Source: Chlorops oryzae (taxonomy: Eukaryota; Arthropoda; Insecta; Diptera; Chloropidae). Taken from it: a DNA stretch of 64,000 bases. Under the pieces are notes generated by a model. The model saw only the letters and a program-made list of their open reading frames with translations, ran no database searches and was not told the origin of the DNA. The position numbers and the translations under genes are program-made. Positions 37,801 through 51,000 of the stretch are shown piece after piece (the first letter of the stretch is position 1; every line of letters begins with the position of its first letter). The DNA lies in assembly GCA_020466095.1 (NCBI GenBank), contig CM035808.1, forward strand, positions 36,225,502-36,289,501. Direction: 5' to 3'.

Positions 37801-40800
37801 GACTTGTTCGCCCACCGAAATTTAGACAACACCTCGACGGTCTCAACATTATCGTCCATCTCCATAGCAGCAGTGCGGATTATTTGTTGGCGGTTTCGCG
37901 TTTCGAATACAAATTCATTTTCGATTGCGATTGCGATTGCGATTCCAAATCTGATTCAGATTCCGTGAGTCCGGTCTATGATTTCGTCTCCGATTTTTTG
38001 ACATCTCGGCGGTAGATAAATCGGTTTTGTTGATATTCGTGTTCATCGTACGATTTAGTGCAATTTAGTGTCGCGGAATCATTTTAAATTAGTCCCCTTG
38101 ACCTCTGCTACGCTCCCAAGTACACAGTGACTTAGTGCGCGCCTAGACCGGAATCTCGGATTTTTCCATTTCAATTTCGCCCAATTTGCAGGTAGTGATA
38201 ACTGCAATTTACACTCATATATGTACTTATATTGTATATAACAACGTATTATAATAAATATAAAAATAGCATTTCAAATTATTGTCTCCAGTCGGCAGTC
38301 CACTGCTCAAAAAACGTGCATCAATTGAATTTTTTTTTTTTTTTTCAATTTTTGAGGAATTTTTCACATTTTGAGTGAACGATGGATTGAATGAATGAAT
38401 GAGTGAACGAATGAATGTTTTGATAATTTTGAAAAAATCTCATTTTTAATAAAAATATTTCAATGTTGCTTTCTAAGTTCCAATGTAATGATAAAGTCCA
38501 ACCATAGGGAATTCCTTATTTCAATATCAATGGCTCTTTGCCAAAAAACAAAACGAATTCTTATCAGAATTTCAGTGCCGCAAAAAATAAACTATAAAAA
38601 CGAAAATAATGGCTGAATGAAAAACTAATGTTGCTCTTTTTCTAGGCTTTCAAATAATTAATTAATTATTTTTTAAAGTCATAAAATAAAAGCAATTGAA
38701 CATTAAAAATGTGAACCTTTCGATGCGCTTTGGTGCCAAGAAATGTTAAAATACCATTGCCTGATCCATTAGTGGAAAAAGTGTCTAACAGGGCTTATGC
38801 TATTCGATTCAGTTGAAGTTTTTGCAAATTCGAGTTATGGAAGAGTCACTGTACATATTTGAATGTAATAGTGAAACGCAATAATTATTCAGGATATGCA
38901 GCTCAAAAATCTAATTTTCATCAAAAATTTGTACTTTTCCGTTTGCTAGAAATATATTTTTTTCTTCATGAATTCGTTCCTTCAAGTGCAAAAAAAAGTT
39001 GTATTTAGTCGATAATGGAATAAGAAAATATTCATGAAATGCTAAAAAAAAATACTTTACTAAATATTCAAAATTACTTTAAAAGTGCCGTAACTCTATT
39101 TTAAAATTTTTCGGTTCTGAGCGGCTTTGAGGGAAAATTGAAGGCCGTGGGTTAATTTAGTTTTGGGATTCGTGTTAAGCTACCCAATCTAAATACTACG
39201 CAGTTTTGCTGGGTGGTGGCGGGTGCTGGGTAATGGACATACACACTTAATATCTCGAAATTGAAAAATGGACTTACACCACTTTCAAAGTAAACGGTCC
39301 AAATGCTAATCAAAAGCGTGCAATTTTAATGTGCTTAAAAGTATTGTTAGAGCTCAGCCTTTATATTTATGTGAAAGCCAGTTTAGCGGAGACAGCAAGA
39401 TTCCCCTCCTTTGTTAAGAAACAAATAGACAAGAAATCGAATAAATAAATGTTGTTTTCTTCAATTTAGTTCCAAATTCAAAGAAATCTTTTCATAAAAA
39501 ATTATTCAAGAGGGAGTTGGTGAATAAAAAAAAAAAAAAAGAAATTGAGAAAAACTTTTTATGAATGAAATAATTCGACTGTTCTTTTTTATTACAATTT
39601 TATAAGTATTTGTTGAATCTGTGTTGTTTTTTTTTTACCTATTCGTCTCGGTTCCGACCATGATTTCTGTGTGGGTCTAATCCTCATAGAGTTCAGTGTC
39701 ATTCATGCGTCGACTTGTTTGGCTCTCATTTGTGTTTTATTTTCTCCGGTTTCGGAGTGACGAATGCGTTTAGGATGTTCTGTTGGTTTGCTACTTCACG
39801 GCTTTCAATAATTGAAATCGAAGGCGCGGCATGAAATCATATAATATGACATTGCCTATTCCGCTTGGCGTAGGATTACTTGACATTGCACGAAAACCTA
39901 CTTAGAAACTTTATGGCAAGCTTAAGAAGCGATATTAAATGGACTTTCTGACTAAGCGATGACATAAAACGTAAGATATTTTCAAAAAAACAAATAAAAT
40001 AACGAGGTGGTGATTTTAGTTTTAATTATAAGATAAAACGCTATATGATATGATCTGATGATTTTAAAGGGGAAAAATGGTTAAGAAATGCACCTGTCAT
40101 CGATAATATTAGCGGAAGCAAAGAAAAGTAGAGAAAGCTTATGTAAATATGATCCGGAACTGCAAACATTTCTGCGGTAATGTGGAAGAGTAGCTTAAGT
40201 CGAAATATCTAGTTTTGAGATATTCGATTTTTTTCTACTTGAGCGCTTTATCGATAGATATCTTTGTTAATTTTCGATTTACTCAAACTTTAAATGGAGA
40301 CTTGGAACATGTGGTTAAAAAAAAGTGCACATAAGATGTGTCTAACGGAAAAGTTTTTTTTAAACTAAGTACATAAGTATATAAGCTAAAAAGGAAATGC
40401 AAATTACTTCGTACAAAATCATGATTTATGAAAATGTATTGAGCACACATCAGCGCCTTTACTTCCTTAAAGATTCAAAGCCATTAACTCATTTCTCGAT
40501 AATGTCGACTTAAGCTACTCTTCCATATTGCCACAGATACATATAAGTATATAAAAACGTATATTTCAATGGCATCAAAATTCTACATTTGATAGAATTT
40601 TGTTGAACCATTTCAGTTTGGGGAAATATCAATTGATTTTTGGAAGAATATTTAGACATTTCACAAAGTCTTCTAAAATCTCTTTTAAATTTATGCGCAG
40701 CTCTAAAAATACTTATTTCAGCTGAGGATGGATTTAGAAGATTTTGTGAAATCCCTAATTGTACCAATCGATCCGTAAGGAGGCATGAGAAGAGGAATAT

Positions 40801-42054
40801 TCATTGCCTTCAGTGGCGGATTTACCGAATATATTTAGGCAACATAGGCAGCTGTCTAGGGCGGTAAATTTTCAGAGGCGGAAAATTCTGACCGTCAATG
40901 TACATATCAATAACAGAAAAGACGAAAATGAGGCCGCCGTTTGAGGCGGGAAAACCGCAACTGCCTAGGGCGGCAAATTGTCTTAATCCGCCCCTGATTG
41001 CCTTTTTGTCAGCGATGACAATTTTGTAGCTTACATTTCAATATGTCTGCTTGAAATAGACGAAAGGCCGTCATTCAAAGACATCCTTCAGTGAAAAGTA
41101 GCCATATGGAAGTATATTACTAGGCGAATAAGAAAAGGAAAGAAGAAAAGCCATCGCTTCCTTTTCAAAACGAAATTCAGCGATAAATTTTCTTTTGGCC
41201 ATTAATCTTGTATTCACTCAATAAACTCTTCAAAATTACGCTGTATTTACTTAAGATGAATACTATTTTTCGCATCATCTATTTGTCATTGCTATTTACA
41301 TAAATATATTTATAAGTATGTATATTTAAAAGAAATATTCAAACCATTCCACTCCAATTAATCAAGAAAATCAAACTCAATGAAAATGAAGACCTTAAGC
41401 AATCGTTCACCCACCCAACTTAGAATAGCTTAACAAAAAGTTATGTTTCCCTTGGTTCTTCTGTTCTTAAGTCATCTCACATAACATTTTGAAGAGGTCT
41501 TCATGCTCAAGTCAAGTTACATAATCGCAATCAATTGATAATCAAATTAATTGCGAGTCGTGGAAGAGAACGCTCAAGTTTTTTCTGTTCGACCCCAACC
41601 CATTTTTAATTGATCGCGCTCTGAAAATACACTTCAAGTGTTCTCGTGCTCTCGTAATGTGTGAACTCGAAATGTGAATTTTAAAATTCTTGACACCATC
41701 ATCAGAGCGCGCTGAAGAAGATGCCATAAGATTGAAAAGACCAGACCGAGCGCATAGCTTGCAGTTTTTACTTTTGGAATTATGCTCAAGACTGTGGTGA
41801 CCTCGTTTCCATGAATTCTGAAAAAATAAATGCCTCCGACACAGCGGACTGCAATTCTTCAAAAGTTTTACGTTTAAGCTGTCGTAACGTATCAATGGCA
41901 TGTTCCATTGAAATGGAAAATAAAAAACAAAAATAAGAAACACCAACTTTTTACATGTCTCTATGAATATTATCGCGAAACGATGAGCAAAACGATGAGA
42001 AAAATTGTGGGGCTTTCTTGCTTATTCTCTTTCGGAAATACTTATGTTTGTTTG

Positions 42055-42090
<36 letters not shown>

Positions 42091-45000
42091 ATTTTCCGAT
42101 ATCAACTTGGAAATCCTTTAAATTGTTAAATTTCTAAGGCTAGAAACAGTCGCCGCGTATCGTATCGTAACGTGACGTGACGTGTCAGCTGATTTAACCC
42201 AGTATATGGGAAATGTGTATATCGACCAGTCATAACTCGTCCGTCACTTTACGTTACGATACGATACGCGGCCACTGTTTCTAGCTTAAGGCTTAAAATT
42301 TCAACAAAAATTTATAGAACTTTTAAAATGCATAAATTTCGAATAAAATTCACAAGTCTGAGTCTATGCATGAATCAGCCATTCTCATAGTTTTAGCATC
42401 ATCAGTATTTTCACAACATTGTCATACTCAAGAATTAGGTCTGCGTTAAAAAGCCATAATCCGGAGCATTTTAGGCATAAAATAAAGCGATTCTATGCTT
42501 CCTTTGCAAGCGAACGGGGGTCATAAAATTTCGTAAATTAAATAAAGCGGCAGTAAAAAATTTGTATTTTTAAACTCAAAATTATGTCAAACGGCTGCCG
42601 AAAGAATCCCATAAAAATAATGCCCAAAAATATAGGCTAACTTTTCTCGCATAAGAAAAAATCGAAACAAAGAACTGAAATGCATATTTTTGGAACTTTC
42701 AAATTAGCTTTAAACGACATAATCATAAATAGTCCCTTGAATGTTTGATCGGGACTTTTTCCATAAAAAAAGAGAAATTTCCTTTGGAACCTTGAGCTAC
42801 CATGGTTAAAGCTAATCCATCGATGACTATTATGGCAGTTGAATCAAGTGGCGATATACATAGATAGTAAGCCTTTAACTACCCGACAGTAATACGAACT
42901 GACCCCAGTGTAGCCTTCGGTCATTCCTTCATGTTACCAGCACTAGTCCCCTCATAATTCCACTTCAAATGTATTCAAATGACATGGGCCTGTCATTGGA
43001 GAGGAACTAGTCCACAAAACGGTTGACCGTAGGTTAGTTTTTTGAGTCAATCGTCGTAATTTTTTCGGTTTTTAGGATATATGCAAAGGACGCTAAAGTG
43101 TGCAATAATTCGAGAAAAAAACGTGTTGCATTTATCCGTACTCTACCGTACCAATAATGGTGAATTATAGTTTTTTTCTAGGTAATAATTAAAACTAATT
43201 CAATTCACTAACATTTGTTTAATTACACAGGCCTGCGATGAAAAACCCTTTTTAAGTTGAAGCCGTGTTTTTGTTAGATTTTTGTGCGCTGAAAAATTTA
43301 AAAATCGTCAAAAACTTCCAGCACGTAAGAATTCCGAGGAAACCACCATCAAGGTTTTTTTTACCAATCATTTCTTTAAACAAAGCTCTTTAAATAGTGG
43401 TAGAACATTTTAAAAATTTCTGATTCAAAGTGGAAAAAATATCAAAATTTTTCTAAAATTTCACCGTTTTTAGACTTTGAGCATCTTTTTGCATCACTAG
43501 TTTTCATAAATATGTGATTCTTTTGGTTTTAGCTGAAAATTTGCTAAGTTAAGAACACAAAACCGGAGAAAAATTCTAAAAATGTTCTACCACTATTTCA
43601 AGAGCTTTGTTTAAAGAAATGATTGGTAAAAAAAAAAACTTTGATGGTGGTTTCCTCGGCACACAGAAATCTAACAAAAACACGACTTCAACTGAAAAAG
43701 GGGAAATTTTTTTTTGATTTCGCAGGCCTGTGTTATATTCCAATATTTAAATATCAATTAAAATTGAATCGGCCAAGTGCAATTTTTTATAAAATTTAAC
43801 TTTGAAAGTACTTAGTATCCTTTGAGACGTCATGTCCTTTATAGTGTTATAAATTTGTGACGTCACTAGGTAAAGGAAAGCCATGCAAGGAATCGAGTCT
43901 CGTTTTCACATGCAGCCCTATTTCAATTGAATATTCCCCGGGAATTTTTTCCCTAGAAATTTTTCTCCTTTGCTCAAAACTGTTCGAGATTCTTTCTCGC
44001 TTTATACTCGCTTTCCATTATGTTTAAATCACACTTTTAATTTTTTTGATCAAATATAATAAGAATAATTACGAATTTTCGTCAGCACCTGCCTGTCTAT
44101 AAGTAGCTCTATCGAGGAAAAAATGATTTAAGTTAAACGAAAGATAGTTAGTTTGATTACCTTTGTTAATTTCTAGAATGGGCTTGATCGGATAATTTTT
44201 TCGGGTACCTCCAGTACTAGGGTCTGTTCCTAGATAACAAATTGCAGTAAAATCTTGAATTTTTGAGATATTTGCATGAAATTTGATATATGAGCTGACG
44301 TTGAGGCCCCAAATGTCATTTTAAATTTTAGAAAAAGGGGCGTGGCCCAAGAGCTGTGTTGGAAAAATAACACCTACACCCACAATTGCTAAAAGAATTG
44401 AACGAGAGTCGGTTTATGAGTTTCCACCGTGCTCATAAGCGCCCTCTGGATAAAATTTTTTGGTGGGCGTGGTCTATGGTCCACTTAATACAAAAAATAG
44501 TTTTTATATAATAATTTACAAACTTCATCTTATGAAAAATAGAAAAGCAAAACATGTTTAAATTTGTATATATAGTCTGTTTATTCCTCATTATTTAATT
44601 CAAAACTATCGATAGAGGGAAAAACTATTTTTTGTATAAGTGGACCATAGACCACGCCCACCAAAAAATTTTATCCAGAGGGCGCTTATGAGCACGGTGG
44701 AAACTCATAAACCGACTCTCGTTCAATTCTTTTAGCAATTGTGGGTGTAGGTGTTATTTTTCCAACACAGCTCTTGGGCCACGCCCCTTTTTCTAAAATT
44801 TAAAATGACATTTGGGGCCTCAACGTCAGCTCATATATCAAATTTCATGCAAATATCTCAAAAATTCAAGATTTTACTGCAATTTGTTATCTAGGAACAG
44901 ACCCTAGTACTGGAGGTACCCGAAAAAATTATCCGATCAAGCCCATTCTAGAAATTAACAAAGGTAATAATCAAACTAACTCTCCATAGTGAAAATTTCA

Positions 45001-48000
45001 GACTTCTAGCTGCTTAAATAAAAAAGTTATAAGTTTATGCCACAAAAAATGGAAAAAACCCCAATGTGAGGTGCCTAAAAGAAACATGACAAACAATGAA
45101 CTTCCGCAAACTTCCGCAAATCATTTTAAATTTTCTTTATAAAGAATTTCCTGCTCTACATCACTGTACCTATCTCTTTCTCTTGATATCTCTTGGAAAA
45201 AAGTTCTAGCTTTTCAAACCAGAGAAATTTTTTTTCCACCCCATGTTTTAACTTCTATCGGAAAACCCTATTTTTTGTCTAACTAAAATAAATTTTTCTT
45301 ACATATTTATATGCACGTCAAAAATACATACCATAACTTTGAATTTCCATTGCCTAGTTTTTTTTTAGACAAACGTCTTTACTTTTTATGCTTATTTGAA
45401 TTGGAACAAAAACTCAGTGCTTTCGACAGACAAAATTTAATAAAAACAAACTTGGACTTCATCAGCTGATAAAACTAACGGTTAATCGCATAAGGGAAAT
45501 AAAAACGACTATTTTACTATAGTCGGAGTTTCTAAATTATGAAAATATTGTTGCCACCTTTTATTTTTATACTTTATAAATAAGGTTAATGCCAGAAAAT
45601 CGGACTTTTTCCCCAATGTGCAATGTTTGAATGTGCTGCCTTCGCAGTATAAATATTTCATTTCAGATTCATTTAGATTGTTCTTTTGTTGTTGTTTGTT
45701 TCAAAATAAACACTCTCAAGATAAACAATTGCAAGAGGGAAATTTTTAAACGTACAATTCGGAATTTTCCTTCATTTTGAATTTCGAAAAACTTGGAATT
45801 TTCCTTCATTTTAAATTCCAGAATTATTAGACTCGAAGTAATTCAAAACCAATTTGAACAAAATGCAAAGTTATTTTAAGATTTCGAGGTTCGTAGTGAA
45901 TCATGTCGCTTCAAGAACTTTGGAAGTTTAAATTTTAGAACATATTTTGTTCATATTAGTTCAACTTAATCGATAAGGCTTCATGACTTGCCCACAGCAG
46001 TCATTACGTTGATTTGAAGATTTTAAGGGATCTTAACTGGCATGATGGTTGCTGTCTTCGAGGAAAATTCTATATTCTTGAAATCTTCATCGAAAAATTA
46101 ATGTAGACGTCATGACGCGTCATGCTTATCGAATTATTTAAAAGTGAAGACACTGTGCGGTCGTAATAAGAAGCACAAAAAATTAACAATAAATTTTAAA
46201 TATATTAAAAATAGCAATCGTCAATTACAAAAGCCCACGCGTTCAAAAGTTATTGTTGTTGTTGTGAATGGTGTCGTGTAAAAATAGTCATTCGAACTGT
46301 CAGCTCGTAATGTTTATTGTCTTCATTTGTCATTTTCCCTCACTCAACACTCAAAACGAGTACAAATAGAAACAGGGGCCCATTTCAAAATTTTAATGCA
46401 TTTTTATGCATTTTCATGCATTTTCATGCACTGCCGCAAGCCCATTTCCGTTACCGCAATGCAATGGAAGAGAAACACGTCTCACATTCAAAATCATGCT
46501 TGGACTTGCTAAAAGACAATGTCTTCGTGTACTCGTAGTATTGAATTTCAGTTTGAATTTTTTTTTTTTTAAAGCAGTTCAAATTAAATCGAAGAGACCT
46601 GAAGACCTGTTTAACTGAAATGAAGAAATGAGTAAACTCAAGAATTATGCGTATCGATGTCAAGTGGAAAGGCAAATCGAATTGAGGCCCACTGTCAATT
46701 AAAATGCGAAGTCGAATTCCATTTATGCAGCGCGGCACGTCAATCCATTACAATATTCAAAGCCAAATTTATAAATCATCATTGGTGGATAGGAAAACAG
46801 GAAAGGCAAATAGAAATCAAATTACATTGAATCGTGGTAATTCAATTGCTCTAAGATGATCAAGACGACTTAAAAGACATAACGATATTCATTTTTTTGG
46901 TTTTTGTTGACAAGAAAATTACGTAGTGGATTGTTTCAGTCGACCATGAAGGCTCCGACAAATGTACGTAAATATATGTTGGTATATACATACATACATA
47001 TGTATAAAAGTCAGAAGCGTTTTCCAGAATATTTTGCATAATTTTTTTGAAATTTTGTTTTTGTGTCGTCGCAGAAAATTTAAATAAATGAAACGGCGAT
47101 GAAGGGTGTACTCGGAGGGTCGCTAGTCAAAATTTCCTATATGCCATCTACGAGAAGACCGAACCCGAGAGTATACACTTGAACAGAGTTTCTAGAACGA
47201 GTTCAGTTAAAGCGGCATCTATTATCACATTATTAAGGCTATAAGAGCACCATACCCTCAAAGGTCTATTGTGAAGCCTGTGTTCCTTCCCTTAGAGTTA
47301 GTTGAGACTGTTTATGGATCACCGAATCTCCAAGGGACTACCACCTTGGGGACGTACCGGAGATCTGTTATTGTGCGTTTTAATTTGATGTTTTACATGT
47401 CCATTGCATCTATTTTTGAGTGCCTAGTTAAGTGTGAGAGTGGGTATTATTCAACGCCATCTAAATGTTAAGGCAATTGAACAATCCAACAGAGAAAAAA
47501 AGAGTGATGTCGCTACATTCGGCACTAGAAGGGGATAGTAGAAGAAAAGTCGGTAGTACTGCAGTGAAGCTAAGGGCAGAGAAAAGCACGAACGCTCAAA
47601 CTGAGCGTGAAGAACTCCTTATCCCTTTCAGACACGCTTCCAAGATGATAGCATTAAAATCTGATAAGCTCTTGTCCCTTATAAGAGACGACGGAACTCA
47701 AAGTGTTATGGAATGCCTTATTTTTAACACGGCGATGTCCTTGGAAATTCGTGCATTGCCGATTTCACTTACCACTTAAGGCGAAGTTTCAGAATTTCAA
47801 TTAATTTATCCACAGCATATGATTTTCTATATTAAGGTTTACATTCCATTACTGATTCATACAAGAATTCTATACTTTAATATTCTATCAAGAAATAATG
47901 GAAGAAGTATTTCAAGCCTTACGAAGTTCCCCGCTGGGTATTGTTACCCTTTAAAATAACTTAAGTTTCAATAACTTTCTAAAAATACTTAAAAATTTTT

Positions 48001-51000
48001 GTGAAAGATTTACTGCAACAGCATTTGAAATACGTGAGCTATTTTAATAACAAAACAAGTAAAGAAGTTTACATCGGCTAAGCCGATTGCACACATACCT
48101 TTTCCTCAGCCTTAAATATGTTGAAACATTACCTTAACAAAAATTCTTGCCCTTTCCGTTGTTCTAGCAACACATTATCTGTGTTTCGATTTAGCTTCAC
48201 AAGTTCGAAATTATATTTAAGTACAAATTTTTTGCGAATGGTGGGCATGTTCAAATTTTAACCGTTAGAGGACATTTGTTAGTTGCGAAATCCTCAATTC
48301 AAAATAGTGAAAACCAAATTTTTGCGATTTTCGCGAAATGATGGTCATGGTCAAAATTTAACCATAAGTGACGACTTTATTATGGTGGCAAAATAACAAC
48401 CAAGAAGCAAAAAAAAATTAACATTTTTGTATTCAGATATGAGAATAAGAGAAAGAGTGTTTTTTTCTAATGTGTAGGATGATGACCATAGTTATAGCGA
48501 TGTCGCAATTTTATTTTAGCGAAAGCTTTAATCTAAATGTTAGCTATACACACACCAAATTTCATAAGCTGGGATGTATAGTAAAAAAGTTATACACGAA
48601 ATCGTTAAATATCGCATTTAAACTTACAGAGAAACACATGGACGACCTAAGAATTCGACTAGAAAGGGGATTTAGATAAAAAGCAGTTTTTCGGACATTA
48701 CCTGGTCAGGCAGCCAATTCAAACTGAGCGCTTGGGAAGCAATCTCACTTCTGCGAAATGAAAACTCTTATCAGACACGCTTCCAAGATGATAGTCAGTT
48801 AAAATTTCTGATAAGCTCTTGTCCCTTTATGAAGAGATTCGATTCGTTGAATCTCAAAGTGTTATGGAATGCCCTTATTTTTAACAGCGAGCGAAATTCG
48901 TGCATTGCCGATTTCACTTACCACTTAAGGCGAAGTTTCAGAATTTCGATTAATTTATCCACAGCATATGATTTTCTATATTAAGGTTTACATTCCATTA
49001 CTGATTCATACAAGAATTCTATACTTTAATATTCTATCAAGAAATAATGGAAGAAGTATTTCAAACCTTACGAAGTTCCCCGCTGGGTAAGGGGATTCTT
49101 ACCCTTTAAAATAATTAAAGTTTCAATAACTTTCTAAAAATACTTACTTTAAAAATTTTTGTGAAAGATTTACTGCAACAGCATTTGAAATACGTGAGCT
49201 ATTTTAATAACAAAATAAACTTGTTAGATTATCCTGCATGCTGTTACTTTTAGAATTAATTAAATTAGAAATAATTTTTTGCTTTTATGGTCGCAGTCTT
49301 CAGCTCGGTTTAAGAACTTCGAAAGTTTAAATATTCGAAAATGTTCTTTTAGTCTTCATGCCAGTTTAATTTAATCAAATAGCTTTGCTATATTTGAATT
49401 TTTGAAAAACGTTCATATAAAATTAATAAGCCCGGTTAAAGCTCTCCTGAAAACGATCATTTGAGAGTTTAAACCTTCAAAAAGTTTCAACTGGGTTTAA
49501 GACTTTGAGCCTTCATTTCGTGTCTGAATTTTGACTACAGTTCCTGAAAGTTCTTGCTGTTTGTAGTAAATTCCTATATTTAGTTTTGCCTGACTAGCTA
49601 CACGTCAAATTACAATCAATCTCGAAAAGCTGCCACCATTAAGGGTGACATACTAAGGCCTCACATGGGCCCGTTGTCATACCATGAATAATGTTAAAAC
49701 AAAGAAAATCAGAAACAAAAAATTAAAAAAACATCCACGACCTCAGCTGGGAATTGAGCCCATATCTCGTTGCTTCGTAAGTTGGCATCTCAATCAACTG
49801 CGGCACAATGGCCGTCCTTATGGCTAATTATATCTCGTAAACAATTTAATATTATATTTATCTGTCTATAACAAAGTTTTAGCCTTAGATATGTAAAAAA
49901 AAAAAGGAATATAATCTTTTCCAAAATCGAAATAAAAACTAAAGTTAACCATATTTAACTGAATATTTCAATTGTTCATACAACTGATAAATGATAGTAA
50001 CGTTATATTTAATTGAGGTAATAAGATTATAGGTACGATTTATTGTATTCCTTAGTGAGAACAAGCGGGCTCGATTATAATCTAATAAACCCAGTTCCGA
50101 GAAGGCCCATTTGACTGAATTGCTTTCTTGTCTTTTTGTTGTTTACTCCGATATGAGTTCTATAATTGATGATGAGTGATTCTTTCATGGTAAACGATAT
50201 CTCCATTTTGTTAAATAATTTTCAAATTTTTGTCCATTTTTCCTTGTCTACTTTCCAATTTAAACCTACAAATCTCTGTACCCAAAAGCCACATTTTTCG
50301 CAAGCCCGCAAACTCGGCTAACGTGGCACAAGTCCCCCACAAAGTCGTACAGAAATTTTTAATAACTCAGCATTACACTCAATAACCTACCAAGTAAGGG
50401 TGTTATAGTCAGGCGACCCTGTACTCGACAATACCCGACACAGGCACAGATATTTGAACATTTTTTGTTAAACAGGCTCCAAGACCACTACCATAATGAC
50501 AAGGTATTCTGGAGATTCCAAAGACCATTTTGGGCCTCATAAGTATTTCGATTGTTGTTCAATTTCTTTGTAAAGACTGCGTTTTTGCCTCGCCCGCTTT
50601 TCGAAATTTAGGAAATTTAGTCAGAGTCTCAAATATTAACTCAAATTCTAGATCAAACTAAAATATCTCGAAAAGCCCCGATTTTGAGGCGATTTTTAGG
50701 ATTTTTGTGACTCGCCCTAGTACTGGATGTACCCCTCCTTAATTATCGACCGATCACTAAAGTTTTTCAAAAGGGTGTTTATGACCATAGGATACGTATC
50801 TACCAACTTTAGTTCATATCCCATTGGAATTTCAGGTGTAAGATACAAATTTCAAGAAACGCCCTTCTGCCGCGCCCACTTTCCCAATTTAGTGTGCGCA
50901 AATATAAATTTGATCAAAATTTCTCAAAAACGTCCGGTTTTAGAGCAGTTTTTGTGATTTTTATAACAGACCATAGTACTGAATGTACCCTTAAAAATGG

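Noticed and set aside
37716..38015. 99-codon frame with [14 protein letters not shown] stretch
   Set aside because: Opens with a non-ATG codon inside the candidate 5' UTR; the repeat peptide comes from a (GCGATT)n run.
41542..41946. 134-codon minus-strand frame
   Set aside because: No recognisable motif, no splice partners, composition like the surrounding intron.
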